Origin: DASZGL01 sp035938875
GTDB lineage: Bacteria; Chloroflexota; Dormibacteria; Aeolococcales; Aeolococcaceae
Reading direction: 5' to 3'
Length of the DNA stretch: 25,797 bases
Assembly (NCBI GenBank): GCA_035938875.1
Contig: DASZGL010000081.1
Location: forward strand, 1-25,797
Shown: positions 1-7,572 of the stretch, in pieces
How positions within the stretch are numbered: position 1 is the first letter of the stretch
Layout of the letters: each line of letters starts with the position of its first letter
Translations under genes and position numbers: made by a program
Notes under the pieces: model-generated
What the model was told of the DNA's origin: nothing
What the model saw: the letters and a program-made list of their open reading frames with translations, nothing else
Database searches by the model: none

Positions 1-288
1 GCCGACCATGAACATCCGCTTGCGTCCGAGGATGTCGCCGAGACGGCCGCCGGTGATCAGGGTGACGGCGTACGCCAGCTGGTAGCCGGCGAGCACGAAC
101 TGCACCTCGCCAAAGGACGCGTGCAGGTTCTGCTGGATCGATGGGATGGCGACGTTGACGATCGAGATGTCGAGCAGCACCATGAATGCTGCGGTCAGCA
201 CCACCGCCAGCGCGATCCAGCGTCGCGGGTCGAGTTCCTCAGGCGGGGCTGCGGTCTGTGGCGGGGTCGCGACGGTGGGCTCGCTCAT
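1..288 (-). CDS. MFS drug exporter, DHA2 (EmrB/QacA) type, N-terminal part
   Basis: Only the first 96 residues are present; the gene runs off the left edge of the window. The protein starts MSEPTVATPPQTA, has a proline-rich cytoplasmic tail and then a first membrane helix (about residues 27-47) carrying the DHA2 signature LDISIVNVAIPSI. The second helix follows, and the loop between helices 2 and 3 holds the MFS motif A (GGRLGDILGRKR, about residues 80-91). Proteins of this family are proton-driven multidrug or metabolite exporters with 14 membrane helices. The ATG at 288 is preceded by an AGGAG ribosome site at 294-298 (5-nt spacing). It lies 66 bp downstream of the MMPL exporter on the same strand, so co-expression under the TetR regulator is likely. 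The substrate is unknown. Confidence 0.88.
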   Translation of the reverse strand, partial: MSEPTVATPPQTAAPPEELDPRRWIALAVVLTAAFMVLLDISIVNVAIPSIQQNLHASFGEVQFVLAGYQLAYAVTLITGGRLGDILGRKRMFMVG

Positions 289-303
289 CCAGTCTCCTGC
301 TCG

Positions 304-332
304 GCGGAGCGGGGGCCGATGCCCCGCTCCGC
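304..332 (-). terminator. Strong 11-bp hairpin between exporter genes
   Basis: A perfect inverted repeat, GCGGAGCGGGG / CCCCGCTCCGC, with a 7-nt loop lies between the MMPL stop (355) and the MFS ribosome site (294-298). It has no T-tract on either strand, so it may be a partial terminator, an mRNA-stabilising stem-loop or an attenuating structure that lowers expression of the MFS gene. The pairing is seen directly; the role is inferred. Confidence 0.5.
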
Positions 333-354
333 AGGCGCCGTGACCCGGATGATC

Positions 355-2520
355 TCACGCGGGCACGGGGGTCCCTTCGAGGCGTCCCAGGCCGAGGCGG
401 CTATGAAGCGCGCGCAGCGGTCGCGGCGCCCACCAGTTCCAGTCGCCGAGCAGCTTCATCAACGCCGGGACGAGCAGTGCTCGCACGATGCTGGCGTCGA
501 TGATCACCGCCAGCGCGGTGCCCACCCCGAGCTCCTTGATGAAGATGATGCTCGAGGTCGCGAAGGCGCCGATGGCGATGGTGAAGAGCACGGCCGCGGC
601 GGTGACGATGCGCCCGGTCCGCTCCAGCCCCTGGGCGACCGCCTCAGTGGTCGGCAGCCCGGCGTCGTGTCCCTCTTTGATCCGTGAGAGCAGGAAGACG
701 CCGTAGTCGGTTGACAGTCCGAAGGCGATGGCGAAGAGCAGGATCGGCTGTGTCGATTCCAGCGCGCCCTGGCTGGTGTAGCCGAGCAGTCCGGTGAGAC
801 GGCCGTCCTGAAAGATCAGCACCAGGAGACCGAAGGCGGCACTCAATGACAGCGCATTCATCAGCAGTGCCTTGATGGGCAGGAGCACGGAGCCGGTCAA
901 CACGAAGAGCACGACGACTGTCACCAGGGCAACGATGGTGATGGCCAGGGGCAGATGAGCACGCAGGCTCGACTGCAGGTCCATGAACTGCGCGGTGGCG
1001 CCGGCGACGAGCACGGGGTGGTCGCTGGGCAGAGCGCGGATGGCGGTGACGATGGCAGTGCTGCCGTCCGACAGCACCGGCGCCGAGGAGATCGCGGTGA
1101 TGGTCCAGGTGCCGGTGCCGACCAGCTGAGGTGGCGTTGCCACAGCGACGTTGGGAAGGCTGCGGATCCTGCTGCTCAGCGTGGCGACATCCTGCGATGC
1201 CGTCGCGGGTGCCTCGACAACGACTGTGATGGGCACGCTGACGTCAGCACCGAAGTCGCGGTGCAGAGCGTCGCTCACCTGCCGTGCCGACGCGCTCTGC
1301 GGCAGGATGCTGGCGTCGACGGAGGTGAACTTGATGCCGAGGAACGGCGCGCCGAGAAGGAGAAGCAGCGCCCCGGTCGCCAGCACGACGGTGCCGGGAC
1401 GGCGCATCACCGCACGAGAGAACCGATACCACCCACCCGGCGGATCGCCCGGTGCCGGTGTGCGCAGCCGGAAGCGCCGTGGCGACAGGGCGTCGATGCG
1501 CGGGCCGAGGACCATGATCACCGCGGGGAGCACGAGCAGGGCGACGGCTGCGGCCGAGAGCGTCGCCAGCACGCCGCCGACGCCCATCGAGTAGAGGAAC
1601 TGCTGCGGAAAGACCAGCAGTGCTGCCATCGCAGCGGCGACGGTGAACGAGCTGAAGAGCACGGCCCGTCCGGATGTGGCCAGGGTTGTCCGCATCGCCG
1701 CTGCGCCGTAGCCAGTGCGTGCCGCCTCCTCTCGATAACGGGAGATGATCAGCAGGCTGTAGTCGATCGCCAGGCCGAGGCCCAGGCCGGTGACCAGGTT
1801 GACCGCGAACTGGGAGAGGTCGGTGACGCTGTTGACGGCGCGCAGCCCGAGCAGGGTGGTGATGATCGTGAGCCCGCCGACCATCAGCGGCATCAACGCG
1901 GCAATCACACCACGGAAGACGACGAGCGTGAGCAGAAAGAGAATCGGGAACGCGATGAGCTCGGCGCGGGCGAGGTCCTTGCCGACCTGGTCGGTGGCTT
2001 GGTGGTTGGCCATCGCCGAACCCCCGACGAGCACGCTGGGATCGCTCGCGAACTGGTCGTGGATGCGCGCCGCGGCGTTGTCGTAGGACTTGATCGTCCC
2101 CGCCTTGAGCGCGGCGACGAGATAGGTGCTGCGGCCGTCGGAGGACACCAGAGCCGGGTCGTTCTGGCTGAAGGTGTCACGAACGGCACCAACGCCGGGG
2201 TCGGCCAACAGCCCCTGGCGGACCTTGCTGACCTCGGCGCGACCCGCAGCCGATGTGACGCCCGCATCGACATGAACGAGGGCGACGATGTTGTGGTCGG
2301 CATCGACGCCCGTCGCCTGGGTCAGCCGGTCAGTGGCCAGCGAGCTCTCGCTGTGGGGATCCGTGAATCCGCCACCCTGGAGGAGGCCGACCACCGGTCC
2401 GCCGAAGACGGTCGCCACCACGCCAACCGCGATGGCGGCGATCAGCACCCGCCACGGATGACGGGTGACCAGTGCGCCGGCGCGCCCTCCGGGCGCTCGA
2501 TCCTGTGTCTGGTGGCTCAT
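355..2520 (-). CDS. MMPL family (RND-type) membrane transporter
   Basis: A 721-residue protein with the duplicated MMPL/RND layout: helix 1 (about 25-47), a large extracytoplasmic domain, five helices, a cytoplasmic linker, then a second helix, external domain and helix set. Both halves carry the proton-relay aspartate in helix 4 (GLAIDYSLL in the first half, GLSTDYGVF in the second). MMPL proteins export lipids, siderophores or hydrophobic drugs using the proton gradient. I placed the start at the ATG at 2520 because it has an excellent GGAGG ribosome site about 7 nt upstream. An in-frame GTG at 2559 would add 13 residues but has no such site and sits in a possible operator. It lies downstream of a TetR gene and upstream of an MFS exporter on the same strand. 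Substrate unknown. Confidence 0.93.
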   Translation of the reverse strand: MSHQTQDRAPGGRAGALVTRHPWRVLIAAIAVGVVATVFGGPVVGLLQGGGFTDPHSESSLATDRLTQATGVDADHNIVALVHVDAGVTSAAGRAEVSKVRQGLLADPGVGAVRDTFSQNDPALVSSDGRSTYLVAALKAGTIKSYDNAAARIHDQFASDPSVLVGGSAMANHQATDQVGKDLARAELIAFPILFLLTLVVFRGVIAALMPLMVGGLTIITTLLGLRAVNSVTDLSQFAVNLVTGLGLGLAIDYSLLIISRYREEAARTGYGAAAMRTTLATSGRAVLFSSFTVAAAMAALLVFPQQFLYSMGVGGVLATLSAAAVALLVLPAVIMVLGPRIDALSPRRFRLRTPAPGDPPGGWYRFSRAVMRRPGTVVLATGALLLLLGAPFLGIKFTSVDASILPQSASARQVSDALHRDFGADVSVPITVVVEAPATASQDVATLSSRIRSLPNVAVATPPQLVGTGTWTITAISSAPVLSDGSTAIVTAIRALPSDHPVLVAGATAQFMDLQSSLRAHLPLAITIVALVTVVVLFVLTGSVLLPIKALLMNALSLSAAFGLLVLIFQDGRLTGLLGYTSQGALESTQPILLFAIAFGLSTDYGVFLLSRIKEGHDAGLPTTEAVAQGLERTGRIVTAAAVLFTIAIGAFATSSIIFIKELGVGTALAVIIDASIVRALLVPALMKLLGDWNWWAPRPLRALHSRLGLGRLEGTPVPA

Positions 2521-2547
2521 CGCCGATCCTCCGTCCGACTTTTGGTC

Positions 2548-2563
2548 GTGATTGGTCACTAAC
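2548..2563 (-). promoter_or_regulatory. Possible second TetR operator before the MMPL gene
   Basis: The inverted repeat GTGA-ttgg-TCAC followed by TAAC lies 28 bp upstream of the MMPL start. It shares the octamer TCACTAAC exactly with the perfect palindrome at the tetR start, but the half-sites are 4 bp apart instead of 8. It may be a weaker site for the same regulator. A run of seven T residues on the minus strand (2574-2580, just after a short GCGC stem overlapping the tetR stop) may partly terminate transcription before it. Confidence 0.35.
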
Positions 2564-2589
2564 TTCGAGACAGAAAAAAATTTGCGCCG

Positions 2590-3189
2590 TCAGTGCGCGT
2601 GCTCGTGCTCGTTCCAGGGCATGCCAAGGCAGGCGCCGGCCCAGTCAGAGCTGCTGACGATGCTGGGCAGGTCCATGGCGGCGGCGACGTTGAGCAGCAT
2701 CCCGGTGGACAGAAAGCTGCGGACCACCTCGTCGGTCGCGCCGGGGACGGTGCGCAGCCAGTTGAAGAGCTTGCCGTACTTCGTCCGCACCAACTCCTGG
2801 ACCTCGGGGTCGGAGCAGGCTGCGTAGGCGTGCATCTGGCCAAGGAGCAGCTCACGGTCCTCGAGCAGGGTGACGTAGGCCAGCCCCATGTCGTGGAAGG
2901 GCTCCTCGCTGTTCTTGGCGGCGCGCTGAAAGGTTTCCAGCACCCTGTTGAAGCCGCGCTCGATGGACGCCAGGTACAGGTTCTTCTTGGTCCCGTAGAG
3001 GCGGAAGATGTAGGGCTGAGAGACGCTGGCTCGGCGGGCGATGGCCTCGGTGCTGGTGCCGTGCAGACCGGTGATGGCGAACTCGGCCATGGCCGCTTCG
3101 AGGATCGCCTCGCGGCTGGCTTCGGCGGTCTGGCGGGCGCGGGCGCGGGTGTGCGGCGTCGTGGAGGGGGCGGCGGCGGCTCTAAGCAT
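2590..3189 (-). CDS. TetR/AcrR family transcriptional regulator
   Basis: A 199-residue protein starting MLRAAAAPSTTPH. A helix-turn-helix lies near residues 25-70 (AIARRASVSQPYIFRLYGTKKNLYLA is the helix 2-3 and following segment), after an Arg-rich N-terminal arm. The rest is the helical ligand-binding domain. The ATG at 3189 is preferred: it has no Shine-Dalgarno site but sits 6 nt after a -10-like box, which fits a leaderless mRNA. A GTG at 3204 would add five residues but lies inside the operator. The regulator is transcribed towards the two exporters and divergently from the SDR/acyl-CoA dehydrogenase operon, so it could control either or both. The ligand is probably a hydrophobic compound or acyl-CoA; this is inference. 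Confidence 0.92.
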   Translation of the reverse strand: MLRAAAAPSTTPHTRARARQTAEASREAILEAAMAEFAITGLHGTSTEAIARRASVSQPYIFRLYGTKKNLYLASIERGFNRVLETFQRAAKNSEEPFHDMGLAYVTLLEDRELLLGQMHAYAACSDPEVQELVRTKYGKLFNWLRTVPGATDEVVRSFLSTGMLLNVAAAMDLPSIVSSSDWAGACLGMPWNEHEHAH

Positions 3190-3192
3190 GTT

Positions 3193-3208
3193 GTGAGTGT
3201 GCACTCAC
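3193..3208. promoter_or_regulatory. TetR operator palindrome
   Basis: GTGAGTG-TG-CACTCAC is a perfect 7-bp inverted repeat with a 2-bp centre, flanked by TT on one side and TAAC on the other. It lies between the divergent tetR and SDR genes and overlaps the predicted tetR -10 box. Its size and symmetry match typical TetR-family operators. Autoregulation is therefore likely; control of the divergent operon is possible. Confidence 0.7.
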
Positions 3209-3225
3209 TAACAAGCTCCTGTCAA
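3196..3225 (-). promoter_or_regulatory. tetR promoter, leaderless type
   Basis: On the minus strand TTGACA (3225-3220) is followed after 18 bp by CACACT (3201-3196), and the tetR ATG begins 6 nt further on. The -35 box is a perfect consensus match; the -10 box is weak (three of six). The spacing predicts transcription starting at or next to the start codon. Confidence 0.5.
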
Positions 3226-3242
3226 GGGCCTGCGGCGGGCGC

Positions 3243-3248
3243 TACCGT
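3243..3248 (+). promoter_or_regulatory. Candidate -10 box of the SDR/acyl-CoA operon
   Basis: TACCGT lies 8 nt before the SDR start codon, with no Shine-Dalgarno sequence between, so the transcript would be leaderless or nearly so. I see no convincing -35 box. Confidence 0.35.
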
Positions 3249-3256
3249 ACCGAGCG

Positions 3257-4048
3257 ATGGAGATCCGGGACTGCGACGTCCTCCTCACCGGGGCGACCGG
3301 TGGCATCGGACACGCCCTCGCCCGGGCGCTGGCCGCCCGTGGCGCAAAGCTGCTGCTCACTGGGCGGCGAAGCGAGGTGCTCGAGGCGCTCGCCGACGAG
3401 CTCGGCGCCCGGGCGCTCAGCGTCGACCTCGCCGACCGGGCCGCGCTCGACCGTCTCATCGAGACCGCTACCGGGGTCGACATCCTCGTCGCCAACGCCG
3501 GCCTGCCCGCGACCGGCACCCTCGACGATTTCACCGTGGAGGAGATCGACCGCGCCATCGACGTCAACCTCCGCGCTGCCGTGCTGCTCGCCCGGGCGCT
3601 CGCCGAGCCGATGCGGCAGCGACGCAGCGGGCACATGGTGTTCATGTCCTCGCTCGCGGGCAAGGCTCCCTCACCCTGGGCATCGGTGTACTGCGCGACG
3701 AAGTTCGGTCTGCGCGGCTTCGCCCTCTCGCTGCGGGCGGACCTTCGCGACGACAACGTCGGCGTCTCGGTGATCTACCCCGGGCCCGTTGCCGACGCGG
3801 GGATGTTCGCCGACTCCGGTGTCGGCATCCCGCTCGGCATCCGTCCGAGCTCGCCCGATAAGGTGGCCCGCGCGGTGATCGGCGCCATCGAGCGCAACCG
3901 CGCCGAGGTCAGCGTCTCGGCGCTGCCGCTGCGCGCCGGCACCGCGCTGGCTTCGGCCGCGCCGAGTGTGGCCGCGGTTGCCGCGCGTCGTCTCGGCGCT
4001 GATCGTGTCGCGCGCGACCTGGCGTTGAACCAGCGCGACAAGCGGTAA
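3257..4048 (+). CDS. SDR family NAD(P)-dependent oxidoreductase
   Basis: A 263-residue classical short-chain dehydrogenase. The nucleotide-binding motif TGATGGIG is at residues 11-18, NAG at 80-82, the structural Asn at 104, the catalytic Ser at 131/132, and Tyr145 and Lys149 in YCATK. The C-terminal 60 residues are Ala/Arg-rich and lack a clear membrane segment. The family oxidises or reduces alcohol and ketone groups. As first gene of an acyl-CoA catabolic operon it could act as a 3-hydroxyacyl-CoA dehydrogenase, but no residue proves the substrate. No Shine-Dalgarno site is visible before the ATG. The gene ends 19 nt before the first acyl-CoA dehydrogenase. Confidence 0.92.
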   Translation: MEIRDCDVLLTGATGGIGHALARALAARGAKLLLTGRRSEVLEALADELGARALSVDLADRAALDRLIETATGVDILVANAGLPATGTLDDFTVEEIDRAIDVNLRAAVLLARALAEPMRQRRSGHMVFMSSLAGKAPSPWASVYCATKFGLRGFALSLRADLRDDNVGVSVIYPGPVADAGMFADSGVGIPLGIRPSSPDKVARAVIGAIERNRAEVSVSALPLRAGTALASAAPSVAAVAARRLGADRVARDLALNQRDKR

Positions 4049-4067
4049 CCACGTCACCCCGCGGGCG

Positions 4068-5234
4068 ATGAACTTCGAGCTCAGCGCCGAGCAGCGCGCC
4101 GTCCGCGACCTGGCGCGCGAGTTCGCCCAGGGGGAGGTGGCGCCGCGCGCAGCACACCACGACGAGACCGGGGACTTTCCCTACGAGGTCGTCGCCGGCA
4201 TGGGCCGGCTCGGCTTCTTCGCGCTGCCGTTCAGTGAGGACGTCGGCGGCGTCGGCGGCGATTTCCTCAGCTACTGCCTGGTGATGGAGGAGATCGCCCG
4301 CGCCGACGCCAGCGTTGCCATCACCCTGGAGGCGGCGGTGTCGCTGGGGATAACGCCGATCGTCGAGTACGGCACGCCGGCGCAGCGCGAGCGATGGCTG
4401 CCCGCACTGCTCCGCGGCGACGGTTTGTGGGCTTTCGGGCTCACCGAAGCAGAGGCGGGCTCTGACGCCGCGGCCACGCAGACGCGGGCAGCGCAGGAAG
4501 GCGATTGCTGGGTGATCAACGGACGCAAGTCCTTCATCACCAACGCCGGGACCGACATCAGCGCCGGGGTCACCATCACCGCTGTGACCAGCACACAGAA
4601 CGGCGAGAAGGAGATCAGCACCATCGCCGTCGAGCGCGGCACACCCGGCTACACCCAGGGACCCAAGTACCGCAAGCTCGGCTGGCACGCGTCGGACACG
4701 CGCGAGCTCATCTTCGACGACTGCCGCGTTCCAGTCGACAACATCGTGGGGGAGCGCGGCCAGGGTTTCCGTCAGTTCATGGACATACTCGAGGGCGGCC
4801 GTGTCGCCATCGCCGCGCTGAGCGTCGGCGTCGCCCAGGCGTGCCTCGACGCTTCGGCCGCCTACAGCGTCCAGCGGCGTCAGTTCGGGGTCCCCCTGGC
4901 GCGTTTCCAGGTGACCCAGTTCAAGCTCGCCGACATGGCGACGCAGATCGAGCTCTCCAGGCTGATGACCTGGCGGGCGGCGTGCGCCATCGATGCCGGC
5001 GGTCGCGCCGGCGTGTACGCGTCGATGGCCAAGCTGCACGCCTCCGAGGTGGCCACCGCGTGCGCCAACCAGGCGGTGCAGATCCACGGAGGATCCGGCT
5101 TCATGGAGGAAACCCCGGTCGCCCGCTACTACCGCGACGTCAAGATCAACGAGATCGGCGAGGGCACCAGCGAGGTGCAGCGCATCCTCATCGCCCGCCA
5201 TGTGCTCGACCAGGTTGGTGCGCGCGATGCCTGA
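4068..5234 (+). CDS. Acyl-CoA dehydrogenase (first of three)
   Basis: A 388-residue FAD enzyme of normal family length. The N-terminal helical domain starts MNFELSAEQRAVRDLAREFA. The beta domain carries LTEAEAGSDAAATQT (about 125-139) and WVINGRKSFITNAG (148-161). The C-terminal helical domain has RRQFG (270-274) and QIHGGSGF (338-345), both FAD contacts at the subunit interface. The catalytic base is expected at Glu365 in GEGTSEVQR. It introduces the alpha-beta double bond into an acyl-CoA, passing electrons to ETF. The overall pattern resembles short/branched-chain enzymes, but the substrate cannot be set from sequence alone. Its stop overlaps the thiolase start by 8 nt, so the two are translationally coupled. 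Confidence 0.95.
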   Translation: MNFELSAEQRAVRDLAREFAQGEVAPRAAHHDETGDFPYEVVAGMGRLGFFALPFSEDVGGVGGDFLSYCLVMEEIARADASVAITLEAAVSLGITPIVEYGTPAQRERWLPALLRGDGLWAFGLTEAEAGSDAAATQTRAAQEGDCWVINGRKSFITNAGTDISAGVTITAVTSTQNGEKEISTIAVERGTPGYTQGPKYRKLGWHASDTRELIFDDCRVPVDNIVGERGQGFRQFMDILEGGRVAIAALSVGVAQACLDASAAYSVQRRQFGVPLARFQVTQFKLADMATQIELSRLMTWRAACAIDAGGRAGVYASMAKLHASEVATACANQAVQIHGGSGFMEETPVARYYRDVKINEIGEGTSEVQRILIARHVLDQVGARDA

Positions 5235-6399
5235 CGTCGTTCTCGTCGCGGCGGCCCGGACGCCGTTCGGGCGTCTCGGCGGTGCGCTCGCGGCGCTCTC
5301 CGCCGTCGATCTCGGCGCCCTGGTGATCCGCGAGGTGTTGCGGCGCACCAGCACCGACCCTGCCGCGGTCGACCACCTCATCATGGGCACAGTGCTCGCC
5401 GCCGGGCAGGGACAGGTGCCCTCGCGCCAGGCCGGCCTGCGCGCCGGGCTGCCCGCGAGCGTGCCCTCGTTCACTGTCAACAAGGTGTGCGCCAGCTCGC
5501 TGAAGGCCGTCAACCTGGGTGCGCTTCTCATCCGCGCCGGCGACGCCGACATCGTCGTCGCCGGCGGCATGGAGTCGATGTCGAAGGCGCCCTACCTGCT
5601 CGAGGAGCAGCGCTTCGGCAGCCGGATGGGTGACCGCACCGCGGTCGACAGCATGATCCGCGACGGTCTGTGCTGCCCCGTCGACGGAGTCCTCATGGGC
5701 GTCCACGGCAGCGACGTCGCCCGTGAGCTGGGTGTGAGCCGCGAGCAACAGGACGAGTACGCACTTCGCTCCCAGATGCGCTACCAGGAGGCGCTGCGCG
5801 CCGGGCGCCTCGCCGACGAGATCATTCCGGTCAGTGTTGGCAGCAACATCGTGACCGGCGACGAGCAGCCGCGCGCTGACACGACCCTGGAGAAGCTCGC
5901 CGCTCTGCGCCCCGCGTTCAGCGCCGATGGCGGCATCACCGCGGGCAACGCCCCTGGGGTCAACGATGGTGCCAGCGCGGTGCTTCTCATGTCACGAGAA
6001 CGGGCCGACGCCTCGGGCCTCGAGCCGCTGGCCCGGTGGGTGGTTGGCGCCGACTCCGCAGCCGAGCACCCCTATCTGGCAACCGTCCCGGCGACCGCTG
6101 TGCAGGCGGCGCTGTCGCGCAGCCCGGAGCGCATCGGCGTCGACGATCTCGCCGCCGTCGAGATCAACGAGGCGTTCGCCGCGGTGGCGATCACCAGCAC
6201 GCGCATGCTCGAGGTCGACCCTGACCGGGTCAACGTCAACGGTGGCGCCATCGCCGTCGGCCATCCCATCGGCGCCAGCGGCGCGCGCATCCTCATGACC
6301 CTGGTCTACGAGCTGCGCCGGCGCGGCGGAGGCTACGGTGCAGCGGGGATCTGCAGCGGCCTCGCCCAGGGTGAGGCGACGCTTGTCCACGTCGGCTGA
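5227..6399 (+). CDS. Acetyl-CoA acyltransferase (thiolase)
   Basis: A 390-residue thiolase. The acyl-accepting Cys88 lies in VNKVCASSLKA, His346 in AVGHPIGASGAR, and the second catalytic Cys376 in GICSGLAQGEA. NEAF (part of the CoA/active-site loop) lies shortly before the His motif. The enzyme either cleaves 3-ketoacyl-CoA or condenses two acetyl-CoA. The second Cys motif reads CSG instead of the common CxG with Gly/Ile, a mild variant. The ATG at 5227 overlaps the preceding dehydrogenase stop and matches the conserved thiolase N-terminus (VVLVAAARTPFG). Longer upstream versions would run back through the coding region of the preceding gene. Confidence 0.95.
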   Translation: MPDVVLVAAARTPFGRLGGALAALSAVDLGALVIREVLRRTSTDPAAVDHLIMGTVLAAGQGQVPSRQAGLRAGLPASVPSFTVNKVCASSLKAVNLGALLIRAGDADIVVAGGMESMSKAPYLLEEQRFGSRMGDRTAVDSMIRDGLCCPVDGVLMGVHGSDVARELGVSREQQDEYALRSQMRYQEALRAGRLADEIIPVSVGSNIVTGDEQPRADTTLEKLAALRPAFSADGGITAGNAPGVNDGASAVLLMSRERADASGLEPLARWVVGADSAAEHPYLATVPATAVQAALSRSPERIGVDDLAAVEINEAFAAVAITSTRMLEVDPDRVNVNGGAIAVGHPIGASGARILMTLVYELRRRGGGYGAAGICSGLAQGEATLVHVG

Positions 6400-7561
6400 G
6401 ACGCCGCCCCGGACGGCAGCGCTGGACGACCTCAGCGAGCGCGTCGCCGCGTACGTCAGCGAGGTGGTGGCCCCGCAGGCGGCGGCCATGGCCGCCGGCG
6501 ACGGCGACGGCGGTCGCGGCCACGTCACCGAGCTGGGCCGGCGCGGGCTGGCCGGGCTGCTGGTGCCCGCCGACTACGGCGGTGCGGGTGGCGACCACCG
6601 TGACTTCGCCGGCTTCGTTGAGGCGGTTGCCACCGAGTGCGCCAGCGCCGCGGTGATCCTCGACGTCCACCTCAGCGTGGCCACCGAGCCGATCGTCCGT
6701 TTTGGCAGCGACGAGCAAAAACGCCGCCTCCTGCCGCGACTGGCCCGGGGCGAGTGGATCGGGGCATTCGCACTCAGCGAACCCGGCAGCGGCAGCGACG
6801 CGGCGTCACTGCAGACCCGCGCCGAGCCTCACCGGGGCGGCTACCGGCTGCACGGCAGCAAGATGTGGATCACCAACGGTGACATCGCCGACGTGTACGT
6901 GGTCATGGCGCGCACGGGTGACGCAGGGGCGCGAGGCATCAGCGCCTTCATCGTGGAACGCACCATGCCCGGGGTGACGCCGGGGCGGCCGCTGCACAAG
7001 CTCGGCCTGCGCGGCTCGCGCACCACCGAGCTGCTCCTCGACGGCGTCGCCGTCCCCGAGGCCAATCGCCTCGGCGCCGAGGGACGCGGATTCGCCGTTG
7101 CCATGGCGGCGCTGGACAGCGGACGCATCGGCATCAGCGCCCAGGCGGTGGGCATCGCCGAGGGGGCGCTGCGCGCCGCGGCCGGCCACCTCCGCGCCCT
7201 TGTCCAGGTCCCCGCCGGCGGCGACGCCGAGTGGGTGACAGCGGCCACCGGCAGCGCAGCGCTCGACCAGCTCGGCGGCATGGCGGCGAGCGTCGCTGCA
7301 GCCCGGGCGCTGACGATGCACGCGGCGGCGATGTGCGACGCCGGCGAGCCGATGACCAGGGACGCTTCGATCGCCAAGCTGTACGCCACCGACACCGCGG
7401 TCGCCGTGGCCCATGCCGCTGTCGAGCTCTGCGCCCCGGAGTCGGCCATGGACATCCATCCCGCGAGCACCCGACTGCGTGACGCCAAGGCATGCCAGAT
7501 CTACGAGGGCACCAACCAGGTGCAACGCCTGGTCATCGCCCGCGAGCTGCTGCGTGATTGA
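6383..7561 (+). CDS. Divergent acyl-CoA dehydrogenase (second of three)
   Basis: A protein of about 392 residues. I chose the TTG at 6383 because GGTGAGG lies 6 nt upstream; a GTG at 6371 is also possible. It overlaps the thiolase by 17 nt. The beta-domain motifs LSEPGSGSDAASLQT (131-145) and MWITNGD (161-167), and the catalytic Glu375 in IYEGTNQVQR, are intact. The usual RxQFG motif is replaced by LVQVPAGGD (about 273-281), and the QxxGGxGY motif by an unrelated stretch ending in IHPASTRLRD. Both normally contact FAD across the dimer. It may be a specialised family member, a partner subunit of one of the neighbouring dehydrogenases, or a poorly active paralogue. Confidence 0.9.
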   Translation: MSTSAETPPRTAALDDLSERVAAYVSEVVAPQAAAMAAGDGDGGRGHVTELGRRGLAGLLVPADYGGAGGDHRDFAGFVEAVATECASAAVILDVHLSVATEPIVRFGSDEQKRRLLPRLARGEWIGAFALSEPGSGSDAASLQTRAEPHRGGYRLHGSKMWITNGDIADVYVVMARTGDAGARGISAFIVERTMPGVTPGRPLHKLGLRGSRTTELLLDGVAVPEANRLGAEGRGFAVAMAALDSGRIGISAQAVGIAEGALRAAAGHLRALVQVPAGGDAEWVTAATGSAALDQLGGMAASVAAARALTMHAAAMCDAGEPMTRDASIAKLYATDTAVAVAHAAVELCAPESAMDIHPASTRLRDAKACQIYEGTNQVQRLVIARELLRD

Positions 7562-7572
7562 ATAGGCCGCCC

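Noticed and set aside
355..2562. Long open frame of 535 codons on the plus strand opposite the MMPL gene (955-2562)
   Set aside because: It is a mirror frame caused by high GC: no family resemblance, Arg/Gly/Ala-rich composition and no ribosome site.
3909..5570. Long minus-strand frame opposite the SDR, dehydrogenase and thiolase genes
   Set aside because: It spans three clear genes on the other strand and has low-complexity composition without domains.
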